Source of the DNA: [Clostridium] ultunense DSM 10521
GTDB lineage: Bacteria > Bacillota > Clostridia > Tissierellales > Tepidimicrobiaceae
NCBI RefSeq assembly: GCF_000511955.1
Contig: NZ_AZSU01000003.1
Span: 100,475 to 135,195 of the forward strand
DNA: 34,721 nucleotides
Direction of reading: 5' to 3'
In this document: piece by piece, positions 1 to 6,889 of the stretch
How the letters are laid out: every line of letters starts with the position of its first letter
Numbering within the stretch: position 1 is the first letter of the stretch
The notes under the pieces: model-generated
What the model saw: only the letters and a program-made list of their open reading frames with translations
What the model was told of the DNA's origin: nothing
The model's database searches: none
Program-made: the position numbers and the translations under genes

Positions 1-525
1 TTAAAGTATAGTACAACCAATAGAGATGGCTATAGGGAGTATAAATCAGATCCTAAAATATGTATAAATTGCCCAGATATAAACAAATGCACAAATAGCA
101 AAAACCATACTAAAGTTGTTACCCGTCATATATGGGAAAATTATATGGAGGGAGTCGAGCATTTAAGGCATACAAGCATTAATAAAGAAATATACGATAT
201 GAGAAAGGAAACAATAGAACGTGTATTTGCAGATATGAAAGAGAAGCATGGCATGCGCTGGACAACCCTACGGGGCTTAAAAAAAGTTAAGGCGCAGGCG
301 ATGCTTATTGCTGCTTGCATGAATTTAAAGAAGATAGCGAATTGGATGTGGAGGTCCAGGAAAAATGGACCAAATCCATCCAATCCATGCGTTAATATGC
401 ATGGTCTTTTATCAAATTTATATAGTTTTATTATTTGTTCATTAAGAAACACGGTTTCCATAAAGAAGGAAACCGTGTTTTGTCTACAAACTGAACCTAC
501 TATGTTCATAGTAGGTTTTTTTTAA
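1..525 (+). CDS. Transposase, IS1182-like, 3' part (cut by window edge)
   Basis: The frame is open from base 1, so only the C-terminal part (about 174 residues) of a DDE transposase is present. Visible marks are a Cys cluster (C-x2-C-x5-C, residues 21-30) and, after it, a segment with E-R-V-F-A-D-M-K-E-K-H-G and L-R-G-L-K-K-V-K. This arrangement is typical of the C-terminal catalytic part of IS1182-type transposases (DDE_Tnp_1 group), where the Glu would be the last acidic residue of the DDE triad. The last roughly 25 codons run through a hairpin (447-480) and a terminator-like stem (494-517), so the true protein may in evolutionary terms end earlier and the tail be read-through. Family assignment is by recall of motifs and is fairly secure at the level of transposase, less so for IS1182. 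Activity cannot be judged because the 5' part is missing. Confidence 0.8.
   Translation, partial: LKYSTTNRDGYREYKSDPKICINCPDINKCTNSKNHTKVVTRHIWENYMEGVEHLRHTSINKEIYDMRKETIERVFADMKEKHGMRWTTLRGLKKVKAQAMLIAACMNLKKIANWMWRSRKNGPNPSNPCVNMHGLLSNLYSFIICSLRNTVSIKKETVFCLQTEPTMFIVGFF
447..480 (+). terminator. Perfect 13-bp hairpin at the end of the IS
   Basis: Arms aaacacggtttcc (447-459) and ggaaaccgtgttt (468-480) are exact reverse complements around an 8-base loop. A short T-run follows. It lies in the last codons of the transposase frame. It may serve as a transcription stop for the IS or be part of its right end. Confidence 0.5.
494..523 (+). terminator. Rho-independent terminator upstream of spoIVA
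   Basis: Arms aacctactatg (494-504) and catagtaggtt (507-517) pair and are followed by an eight-base T-run (516-523). This is a canonical terminator shape. It would block transcription from the IS into spoIVA, leaving spoIVA dependent on its own promoter immediately downstream. Confidence 0.75.
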
Positions 526-531
526 AGCCTA

Positions 532-559
532 TCATATTATAAGGACTAGTACATATATA
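532..559 (+). promoter_or_regulatory. Candidate sigma-E (mother-cell sporulation) promoter of spoIVA
   Basis: tcatatt (532-538) and catatata (552-559) are separated by 13 bases. These resemble the sigma-E -35 (KMATATT) and -10 (CATACAHT) consensus with a normal spacer. B. subtilis spoIVA is known to be sigma-E dependent, and this is the only space between the upstream terminator and the gene. The match is imperfect in the -10 box. Confidence 0.55.
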
Positions 560-611
560 TATAATGTTAAGTATTATTGATTTATATTATGATTGAGAAG
601 GAGGGGGAAAA

Positions 612-2090
612 GTGGAAAGGTTTGACATATATAAGGATATTGCTGAAAGAACAGAAGGGGATATATATGCGGGAGTAGTAGGGCCTGTTAGAACGGGGAA
701 ATCGACTTTTATAAAAAGATTTATGGAATTACTGGTAATACCTAATATTGAAAATAAGTATAAGAAGGAAAGGGCCAAGGATGAGCTACCATTAAGTGGT
801 GCCGGGAAAACAATTATGACTACTGAACCTAAATTTGTACCTAATGAAGCGGTAGAATTGATTTTAAAAGACAATGTAACCTTCAAAGTACGAATGGTAG
901 ATTGTGTAGGATATTTAGTAAAGGGAGCCCTTGGACATATTGAGAATGATGTTCCGCGTATGGTTTCAACCCCTTGGTATGAAAAGGATATACCTTTTGA
1001 AGAAGCAGCTGAAATTGGAACTAGGAAGGTGATTACAGATCATTCCACTATTGGAATAGTGGTAACCACAGATGGATCTATAACGGACATCGATAGGTCC
1101 AATTACATAAAGGCTGAAGAAAGGGTAATATTTGAACTTAAAGAATTAGAAAAGCCTTTCGTAATAATACTCAATACTAAACATCCTAATTTAGACAGCA
1201 CTATAGCGTTAAGAGAAAGTTTAGAGGAAAAGTACGGAGTTTCAGTTGTAACTGTAGATTGCTTGAATATGGAAATTCAAGATGTAGAAAAGGTTTTTGA
1301 GAAACTACTTTTTGAATTTCCTGTAAAGGAGATTACTATAAATCTACCAGGCTGGATTGAAGGACTGCCAAGAAACCACTGGATAAAATCTAGTATATTA
1401 AATTCCCTAAAGGAATCTATACAGACCTTACAAAAATTAAATGAAGTTGACAGTTCCCTAAGGATTTTAAACGAATTAGATATAGTAAAGAATATTAATA
1501 TAAAGGAAATCAAATTAGGGGAAGGGGTTGTAAATGCCGAATTAATTATTGATGAGGGGTTGTTCTTCAAGGTATTAAAAGAGATGACTGGATATACAAT
1601 AGAGGGGGATTATCAGGTATTAGGGTTAATAAATAAATTGGCTCAAACTAAGAAGGAATATGATAAAATAGAAAATGCGCTGACTCAGGCAAATGAAATT
1701 GGATATGGTTTAGTAAGTCCTAGTTTAGAAGAAATGGAATTGGCTGAACCAGAAATATATAGGCAAGGCAATAGATTTGGTGTAAAACTAAAAGCAAAAG
1801 CTCCTTCCCTCCATTTATTACGTTGTGATATCACTACTGAGGTATCGCCCTTAATTGGAACTGAGAAACAAAGTGAGGAATTGGTTAGATATTTTTTAGA
1901 TGAATTTGAAGAAGATCCATCGAAGATTTGGCAATCTAATTTATTTGGAAAGTCCCTATACGACTTAGTCAATGAACAGTTACAAGGCAAATTAAATTCT
2001 ATGCCAGATGATGCAAGGAATAAGATGAGAAAGGCCTTAGAAAGGATAATCAATGACGGCAGTGGTGGATTGATTTGCATAATTGTTTAA
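612..2090 (+). CDS. spoIVA: Stage IV sporulation protein A (spore coat ATPase)
   Basis: Morphogenetic ATPase that polymerises around the forespore and forms the base layer on which the spore coat is built. The 492-residue length equals that of B. subtilis SpoIVA. The N-terminus carries a P-loop G-P-V-R-T-G-K-S-T (residues 24-32), followed by a GTPase-like domain with the V-D-C-V-G-Y stretch in the Walker B region. The C-terminus ends in G-S-G-G-L-I-C-I-I-V, the conserved tail that in Bacillus interacts with SpoVM and localises the protein. The start is GTG 612, preceded by a strong GAGGGGG ribosome binding site. The gene stands alone between two terminators with a sigma-E-like promoter, as expected for a mother-cell gene. 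Identification is secure. Confidence 0.97.
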   Translation: MERFDIYKDIAERTEGDIYAGVVGPVRTGKSTFIKRFMELLVIPNIENKYKKERAKDELPLSGAGKTIMTTEPKFVPNEAVELILKDNVTFKVRMVDCVGYLVKGALGHIENDVPRMVSTPWYEKDIPFEEAAEIGTRKVITDHSTIGIVVTTDGSITDIDRSNYIKAEERVIFELKELEKPFVIILNTKHPNLDSTIALRESLEEKYGVSVVTVDCLNMEIQDVEKVFEKLLFEFPVKEITINLPGWIEGLPRNHWIKSSILNSLKESIQTLQKLNEVDSSLRILNELDIVKNINIKEIKLGEGVVNAELIIDEGLFFKVLKEMTGYTIEGDYQVLGLINKLAQTKKEYDKIENALTQANEIGYGLVSPSLEEMELAEPEIYRQGNRFGVKLKAKAPSLHLLRCDITTEVSPLIGTEKQSEELVRYFLDEFEEDPSKIWQSNLFGKSLYDLVNEQLQGKLNSMPDDARNKMRKALERIINDGSGGLICIIV

Positions 2091-2123
2091 ATTGAAAGTA
2101 ACAATCCAAATTATTATGAAGTT

Positions 2124-2164
2124 CTCCCACCTTTACCTAAAACTTAGAGGTGGGAGTTTTAGGT
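2124..2164 (+). terminator. Terminator after spoIVA with an overlapping alternative stem
   Basis: Arms ctcccacct (2124-2132) and aggtgggag (2148-2156) are followed by tttt, giving a short terminator. A second, mutually exclusive pairing exists between acctaaaact (2135-2144) and agttttaggt (2155-2164), which would consume the T-run and the 3' edge of the first stem. Confidence 0.65.
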
Positions 2165-2221
2165 ATTATGCAATGTTTAACTAACCTTTTTTCTATTTTG
2201 AAGAAAGATAGTCGATTTATA

Positions 2222-2250
2222 TTGACAATAATCCTTTTCTAATATATTAT
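2222..2250 (+). promoter_or_regulatory. Sigma-A promoter of the aga operon
   Basis: Consensus -35 ttgaca (2222-2227), a 17-base spacer and -10 tattat (2245-2250). It is the strongest vegetative promoter visible in the window. It sits directly upstream of the repressor operator and of agaR. Confidence 0.85.
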
Positions 2251-2259
2251 TATAGTAAG

Positions 2260-2271
2260 TGGTACGTACCA
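2260..2271 (+). promoter_or_regulatory. GntR-family operator, palindrome tggtacgtacca
   Basis: A perfect 12-bp palindrome lies about 10 bases after the -10 box, covering the expected transcription start. The half-site TGGT-ACCA matches the general form of NagR/DasR/AgaR-type (HutC subfamily) operators. The gene immediately downstream encodes such a regulator, so autorepression together with repression of the whole operon is the natural reading. No second copy was noticed elsewhere in the operon. Confidence 0.7.
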
Positions 2272-2295
2272 TTATAGATTAAAGGTGATGTGTTG

Positions 2296-3024
2296 ATGAA
2301 GAAAATAGATAAATCCAGTAGAATTCCATTGTACTATCAACTGATGGATATAATTATGGAGATGATTGACAAAGGGAATCTTGAGGAGGATGATCAGCTA
2401 CCTTCTGAAAGAGAGCTTTGTGAATCATATGATGTAAGTAGATCTACCGTTAGACAGGCTATTCAGGAATTAGAAAAGGAAGGTTATATATATAGAGTTC
2501 ATGGTAAAGGAACTTTTGTATCAAAACAAAAGTTTAGGCAAGACCTATTAGAATTTTATAGCTTTACGGAAGAGATGAAAAAAATTGGCAAAGTTCCTTC
2601 ATCTAAAGTATTAGATTTTGATATAATGGAAGCTAATGAAAAGGTTGCTATGAAAATGAATCTAAATCCCAGAGACAAGATATATGTATTTACAAGATTA
2701 AGATTGGCTGATAATGAACCTATGATGTTAGAGACATCTCATGTCCCTTATAGTAGATTTCCTGGAATAACCAAAAAAGAATTAGAGCAAAATGCAATGT
2801 ATGATATTTTTACCAAAAAATATGATGCTACTTTTACCGGAGCAGAGGAAATATTTCAATCAGTGCTAACTAGAGAATACGAGGCGGATTTACTAGAGTA
2901 TTTTCCTGGGCTTCCTAGCATGATGATAGAGAGAATAACATATGAGAATGGTTCCATAATTGAGTATACCAAAGGAATTGCAAGGGGAGATAGATTTAAA
3001 TACCATGTTTATTTAGGTAAGTAA
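2296..3024 (+). CDS. agaR: GntR/HutC-family transcriptional repressor of the amino-sugar operon
   Basis: Predicted DNA-binding repressor of 242 residues. The N-terminus is a winged helix-turn-helix (about residues 8-75) with the GntR signature L-P-S-E-R-E-L and S-R-S-T-V-R-Q-A-I-Q-E-L, ending with the wing G-K-G-T-F-V. The C-terminal half is a UTRA effector-binding domain, the fold that senses phosphorylated amino sugars in NagR and relatives. ATG 2296 is preferred because the SD aaaggtg (2281-2287) is 8 bases away; GTG 2290 and TTG 2293 are in frame but too close to it. It is the first gene of the operon, with the operator in its leader. The likely inducer is a hexosamine phosphate (inference). 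The symbol is by context; Gram-positive agaR regulators are sometimes called agaR2 or gamR. Confidence 0.88.
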   Translation: MKKIDKSSRIPLYYQLMDIIMEMIDKGNLEEDDQLPSERELCESYDVSRSTVRQAIQELEKEGYIYRVHGKGTFVSKQKFRQDLLEFYSFTEEMKKIGKVPSSKVLDFDIMEANEKVAMKMNLNPRDKIYVFTRLRLADNEPMMLETSHVPYSRFPGITKKELEQNAMYDIFTKKYDATFTGAEEIFQSVLTREYEADLLEYFPGLPSMMIERITYENGSIIEYTKGIARGDRFKYHVYLGK

Positions 3025-3040
3025 TTTTTAAAGCAACTGG

Positions 3041-3076
3041 TAATGACAACATTATGACACTATGACATTATGTCTG
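3041..3076 (+). repeat. Short repeated tatgaca motifs between agaR and agaS
   Basis: The 77-base gap holds taatgaca (3041), tatgacac (3053), tatgacat (3061) and tatgtctg (3069), the last two forming the palindrome gacattatgtc (3064-3074). Spacing is about 8-12 bases. It could be a protein-binding site or an mRNA feature, or simply low-complexity sequence. Confidence 0.35.
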
Positions 3077-3101
3077 AAAATATTATAATGGGAGTGATTT
3101 A

Positions 3102-4268
3102 ATGTTTGGCTTTGATAGAGGACAATGGGAAAAATTAAATGGACTTAATACAGCAACAGAGATATTTAATCAACCAGATCTTTGGATAGAGACACTCAAT
3201 ATTATTGAGTCAAATCAGGAAGAAATAAGTAAATTTGTGAAGGCAAAAATAGAAAAAGAAAATCTTAGAATAATTTTTACAGGAGCTGGGACCTCTGCCT
3301 ACGTAGGAGAAATACTAACTCCTTTTTTAAACAAAAAAAGAAAATGGGATTTTCAAGCTATACCTAGTACAGATATTGTAGCCAATCCTGAAATGTATTT
3401 AAAAAAAGATATACCTACCATAATGGTATCCTTTGCTCGTTCTGGAAATAGCCCTGAAAGTATAGCTAGCTACAATTTGGCAAATAAGCTAATTGATGAT
3501 ATTAGCCATGTGTTTATAACTTGCAATAAAGAAGGGGAGTTGGCCAATATATCAGACAAAGAAGAAGATATTTTATTACTTCTTATGCCAGAGGAATCTA
3601 ATGACAAAGGCTTTGCCATGACTAGCAGCTTTTCTTGTATGACAATAGCAGCCTTATTATTGTTTGATTGGGATAATTTGGGGGAGAATAAAGATCAGTT
3701 ATTGGAAACGGCTAAGTTGGGAAAGGAAATCTTAAACAATGGTCACACAAATCTAGATGAATTAATTGAGGGAGATTTTAATAGAGTAGTTTATTTAGGT
3801 TCGGGAACATTTTATGGTCTAGCAAAAGAAAGTAGTTTAAAGCTATTAGAATTAACTAGGGGACAAATAATCTCCCATAGTGAAACTATACTTGGCTTTA
3901 GACATGGACCTAAATCTATAGTAAATGATGGCACTTATATTTTTGTTTATATTTCTGATAAGGAATATCCTAGAAAATATGATGTGGATTTAATTAATGA
4001 AATGTATCATGATTTAGGGAAACATAAGATAACAACTATTGGGAAAGGGTATTCTAAGGATATAGAAAATGTATCTGAACATCATATATATATTAACAAT
4101 GCAGGAGAAATAGATAATGAAGTATTCATTGGATTATTATATGTACTTTATGCACAAATATTTGCACTATTATCTTCAGTTAAATTGGGAGTAGAACCTG
4201 ATAACCCTAGCCCAACAGGGACAGTTAATAGGGTGGTAAAAGGTGTTGCAATTTATGATTATAAATAA
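3102..4268 (+). CDS. agaS: Galactosamine-6-phosphate deaminase/isomerase (AgaS, SIS-domain)
   Basis: Cytoplasmic enzyme expected to convert D-galactosamine-6-phosphate to tagatose-6-phosphate plus ammonia, the role shown for AgaS of E. coli. The protein has 388 residues (E. coli AgaS 384) and two SIS domains. Conserved blocks are F-T-G-A-G-T-S-A (about residue 63), S-F-A-R-S-G-N-S-P-E-S (about 110), G-F-A-M-T-S-S (about 170), L-G-F-R-H-G-P-K-S (about 264) and the C-terminal G-T-V-N-R-V-V-K-G-V. These follow AgaS rather than GlmS or NagB. The start ATG 3102 has SD ggagtg. It is the first enzyme gene after agaR and 16 bases from the PTS genes, which supports the amino-sugar role. Glucosamine-6-phosphate cannot be excluded as a substrate from sequence alone. 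Confidence 0.92.
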   Translation: MFGFDRGQWEKLNGLNTATEIFNQPDLWIETLNIIESNQEEISKFVKAKIEKENLRIIFTGAGTSAYVGEILTPFLNKKRKWDFQAIPSTDIVANPEMYLKKDIPTIMVSFARSGNSPESIASYNLANKLIDDISHVFITCNKEGELANISDKEEDILLLLMPEESNDKGFAMTSSFSCMTIAALLLFDWDNLGENKDQLLETAKLGKEILNNGHTNLDELIEGDFNRVVYLGSGTFYGLAKESSLKLLELTRGQIISHSETILGFRHGPKSIVNDGTYIFVYISDKEYPRKYDVDLINEMYHDLGKHKITTIGKGYSKDIENVSEHHIYINNAGEIDNEVFIGLLYVLYAQIFALLSSVKLGVEPDNPSPTGTVNRVVKGVAIYDYK

Positions 4269-4284
4269 TTGAGGAGGTGATATT

Positions 4285-4758
4285 ATGCCAAATATTTTAG
4301 CAACCAGAATTGATAATAGACTTATTCATGGTCAAGTTGGAGTAACTTGGGTCAATCATATAGGAGCAAATTTAATTTTAGTAGCTGATGATGTTGTAGC
4401 TAATGATAATATACAACAAAGCTTAATGGATATGGCTGCACCAAATACAGTAGATACTAGATATTTTACTATTCAAGAAACTATTGACAAGATTCACTTT
4501 GCAGCAGATGATCAATTAATATTTTTAGTAGTTAGAACTCCACAAAATGTGCTTAAATTAGTCGAAGGTGGGGTTCCGATTAAAAAAGTAAATATAGGTA
4601 ATATGCATTTTAGTGAAGGTAAAAAGCAAATTACTTCTACTGTATCCATTGATGAAGACGATGCGAAAACTCTTAGAAAACTACATGAATTAGGTGTGGA
4701 GCTAGAGATTAGGCGGGTTCCTGATGAGAGATCAAAGGATATTCTAGAATTTATTTAG
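4285..4758 (+). CDS. agaV: PTS mannose-family EIIB, N-acetylgalactosamine/galactosamine type
   Basis: Cytoplasmic phosphotransfer subunit that passes phosphate from IIA to the incoming sugar. The 157 residues follow the mannose-family IIB fold. The phosphorylated histidine is His15 in R-L-I-H-G-Q-V, and the N-terminal M-P-N-I and the central V-N-I-G-N-M-H block are close to AgaV/AgaB of E. coli. The start ATG 4285 follows gaggaggtga. It is the first of four consecutive mannose-type PTS genes. The specificity for an N-acetylated or free galactosamine rests on the neighbouring agaS and aldolase genes, not on this protein alone. Confidence 0.92.
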   Translation: MPNILATRIDNRLIHGQVGVTWVNHIGANLILVADDVVANDNIQQSLMDMAAPNTVDTRYFTIQETIDKIHFAADDQLIFLVVRTPQNVLKLVEGGVPIKKVNIGNMHFSEGKKQITSTVSIDEDDAKTLRKLHELGVELEIRRVPDERSKDILEFI

Positions 4759-4764
4759 AAACTA

Positions 4765-4784
4765 AATCTTGTTAAAACAAGATT
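4765..4784 (+). other. Intercistronic hairpin between IIB and IIC genes
   Basis: aatcttgtt (4765-4773) and aacaagatt (4776-4784) form a 9-bp stem with a two-base nominal loop. No T-run follows, so it is not a terminator. It may be an mRNA-stability or processing element that sets different levels of IIB and IIC. Confidence 0.45.
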
Positions 4785-4813
4785 AGTAAATAAATTAATA
4801 AGGGGGTTTATCT

Positions 4814-5581
4814 ATGTTTATAAAGTCCTTGCTCATTGCAATATGGGCTGGTCTGGCTGGAATTGACCTATTTGATGGATTGATTCACTTTCATAGACCT
4901 GTAGTAACAGGCATGGTAGTTGGGTTAATTTTAGGTGATGTTCAGACTGGACTAATCACGGGAGCAACATTAGAATTTGTATGGATGGGAGCAGTACCTC
5001 TTGCAGGTGCACAGCCACCAAATGTTGTTATAGGTGGAATAATAGGCAGTGCATTTGCCATTCTAGCAAAGCAAGATCCTCAGGTGGCAGTTGGGGTTGC
5101 CGTACCTTTTGCAGTAGCAGTACAAGGGGCAATAACTTTAATCTTTACTGCATTTTCACCAGTAATGCATAAAGCTGACGAATATGCTAAAAATGCTGAT
5201 ACAAAAGGGATTGAAAGAATCAACTATCTTGGTATGTTAACATTATTTATATTCTATGCTATAATCGCATTTTTACCAGTTTACTTTGGAGCAGAGTTAG
5301 CACAAAGGGTCGTGGAATTTATGCCTACATGGTTAATTGAAGGATTAGGAGTAGCCGGAGGTATGATGCCAGCAATAGGGTTTGCCATGTTATTAAAGAT
5401 TATGTTAATGAAAGAATATGCAGCATTTTTAATTGTTGGATTTGTATTAGTTGCTTATTTTGGGCTACCTATACTAGGAGTGTCGTTATTAGGATTATCA
5501 GTGGCAATGTATGATTTCTACGCAAATAAAGCTAGACAAGTTCAAACTTCAAGGAGAGGAGGAAGAACTGATGGAATCTAA
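4814..5581 (+). CDS. agaW: PTS mannose-family EIIC, membrane transport subunit
   Basis: Integral membrane subunit of the PTS permease, 255 residues. Several hydrophobic segments are visible (about residues 3-25, 30-60, 70-105, 135-160, 175-225). The segment V-W-M-G-A-V-P-L-A-G-A-Q-P-P-N-V (about 56-71) is the conserved mannose-family IIC signature. The start ATG 4814 follows aaggggg. The 3' end overlaps the IID start at 5571 by 11 bases, indicating translational coupling of the two membrane subunits, which form one complex. The charged, Arg-rich tail just before the stop coincides with the ribosome binding site of the next gene and may be of no functional weight. Confidence 0.93.
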   Translation: MFIKSLLIAIWAGLAGIDLFDGLIHFHRPVVTGMVVGLILGDVQTGLITGATLEFVWMGAVPLAGAQPPNVVIGGIIGSAFAILAKQDPQVAVGVAVPFAVAVQGAITLIFTAFSPVMHKADEYAKNADTKGIERINYLGMLTLFIFYAIIAFLPVYFGAELAQRVVEFMPTWLIEGLGVAGGMMPAIGFAMLLKIMLMKEYAAFLIVGFVLVAYFGLPILGVSLLGLSVAMYDFYANKARQVQTSRRGGRTDGI

Positions 5582-6389
5582 TGCTACTCATGTTGATAAA
5601 AGTACAGAAAAAGTAATAAATCAAAAAGATTTAAATAGAATGACTTGGAGGTCATTATTTTTACAAGCATCTTTCAATTATGAAAGGATGCAGGCAGCAG
5701 GTTTGCTTTATGGATTGATCCCAGGGTTGAAAAAAATCCATAAGGATAAAAAGGATTTATCAAAATCCATGTCTATGCATATGGAATTTTTCAACACTCA
5801 TCCATTTTTAGTAACTTTTATTATGGGGATAGTGATTGCTATGGAAGAAAACAAAGAATATCCTGACACTATAAGGGCCATAAAGGTTGCCACCATGGGA
5901 CCATTAGGTGGAATTGGAGATGCTTTATTTTGGATGACATTACTTCCTATAAGTGCAGGAATAGGTGCTTCTATGGCAATGCAAGGTAATATTGCTGGTC
6001 CATTTGTGTTCTTGGCAATATTTAATATAGTACATTTTGCTTTAAGATTTGGACTAATGAACTATGGATATAACACTGGTATTAAGGCAATGGATACTTT
6101 AAAAACTAGCACTGAAAGTATATCTAGAGCTGCTTCTATATTAGGTTTAACTGTAGTAGGTGGTCTAATAGCTTCCTTTATTAATCTTACTACACCAATA
6201 GTAATTAAAACAGAAGGTTCAGAAGTAGTTCTGCAGGAATTATTAGATGTTCAGGTAATGCCAAAACTATTACCTTTAGCTTATGCACTATTAATGTATA
6301 GATTGTTGAAAAAAGATTTATCTCCAGTAATGTTAATAGTAATAACTGTAATTATAGGTGTTGTAGGGTATTTAATAGGAATAATATAA
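5571..6389 (+). CDS. agaE: PTS mannose-family EIID, membrane transport subunit
   Basis: Partner of IIC in the membrane channel. From ATG 5571 the protein has 272 residues. This start is chosen over the upstream in-frame ATG 5511 because aggagaggagg (5552-5562) lies at the right distance and the earlier start would add 20 residues overlapping IIC. The N-terminus holds L-N-R-M-T-W-R-S-L-F-L-Q-A-S-F-N-Y-E-R-M-Q, the hallmark of the EIID family. Other marks are F-F-N-T-H-P (about 77) and G-P-L-G-G-I-G-D-A-L-F-W (about 110). The C-terminus is strongly hydrophobic. The IIA gene follows after 13 bases. The symbol is by operon position and family. Confidence 0.92.
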   Translation: MESNATHVDKSTEKVINQKDLNRMTWRSLFLQASFNYERMQAAGLLYGLIPGLKKIHKDKKDLSKSMSMHMEFFNTHPFLVTFIMGIVIAMEENKEYPDTIRAIKVATMGPLGGIGDALFWMTLLPISAGIGASMAMQGNIAGPFVFLAIFNIVHFALRFGLMNYGYNTGIKAMDTLKTSTESISRAASILGLTVVGGLIASFINLTTPIVIKTEGSEVVLQELLDVQVMPKLLPLAYALLMYRLLKKDLSPVMLIVITVIIGVVGYLIGII

Positions 6390-6402
6390 TTTAGGTGATA
6401 AT

Positions 6403-6834
6403 ATGTATGGAATAGTTTTAGTAGGACATGGGAAATTTCCAGAGGGTTTATTGAGTTCAGTAGATATGATAATGGGAGAACAGGAATATTTCGAGGCAAT
6501 AAATTTTAATATAAATGATTCCTCAGAAGATTTAATGGAAAATATAAAGGCTAAAATTAAAAGTATGGAAAAATTAGATGGAATAATATTTTTAACTGAT
6601 TTAATAGGAGGTACCCCATTTAATACTTGCGTATTATTATCTCAGGATATTGAAAATACAAGAGTATTGGCGGGAACAAATCTTCCATTACTATTTGAAA
6701 TATTAACTAATAGAAAATTAAATAATTTAGATGAGATTATAAATATGAGTATATCTACAGGAAAAGATTCTATGGTACCCTATATAAAAAAATCAAATAA
6801 TATAGGAAATATATCAAAAAATAATGGAATATAA
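6403..6834 (+). CDS. agaF: PTS mannose-family EIIA
   Basis: Soluble subunit that takes phosphate from HPr and hands it to IIB. The 143 residues match the mannose-family IIA domain. The phospho-acceptor is His9 in V-G-H-G-K-F-P-E-G, and the T-D-L-I-G-G-T-P-F-N block (about residues 66-75) is the usual conserved turn. The start ATG 6403 follows taggtgat. Its presence as a separate protein completes IIB-IIC-IID-IIA, so the transporter is self-sufficient apart from the general proteins EI and HPr, which are not in the window. Confidence 0.92.
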   Translation: MYGIVLVGHGKFPEGLLSSVDMIMGEQEYFEAINFNINDSSEDLMENIKAKIKSMEKLDGIIFLTDLIGGTPFNTCVLLSQDIENTRVLAGTNLPLLFEILTNRKLNNLDEIINMSISTGKDSMVPYIKKSNNIGNISKNNGI

Positions 6835-6889
6835 TATTTGGCCGCGGTTTTTCATGGCTAAATATTTCTATAAAGCGAGGATGATAAAT

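Noticed and set aside
1685-2080. Minus-strand ORF of 131 codons inside spoIVA
   Set aside because: Antisense shadow of a well-conserved gene; no SD, no family resemblance, Ser/Leu-rich as expected from antisense reading.
3061-3089. Possible promoter tatgac/atgaca ... tataat before agaS
   Set aside because: The start site would fall inside or after the SD of agaS, giving an mRNA without a ribosome binding site, and the operon already has a strong promoter.
4981-5172. 63-codon + strand ORF inside the IIC gene with many cysteines
   Set aside because: Out-of-frame reading of a conserved membrane protein gene; no SD and no support.
5511-5570. In-frame ATG 5511 as start of the IID gene
   Set aside because: It lies deep in the IIC gene without an SD; ATG 5571 has a strong SD and gives the usual EIID N-terminus.
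6824-6889. In-frame ATG 6824 as start of the aldolase
   Set aside because: It overlaps the end of agaF and lacks an SD; the extra 22 residues do not resemble aldolases.
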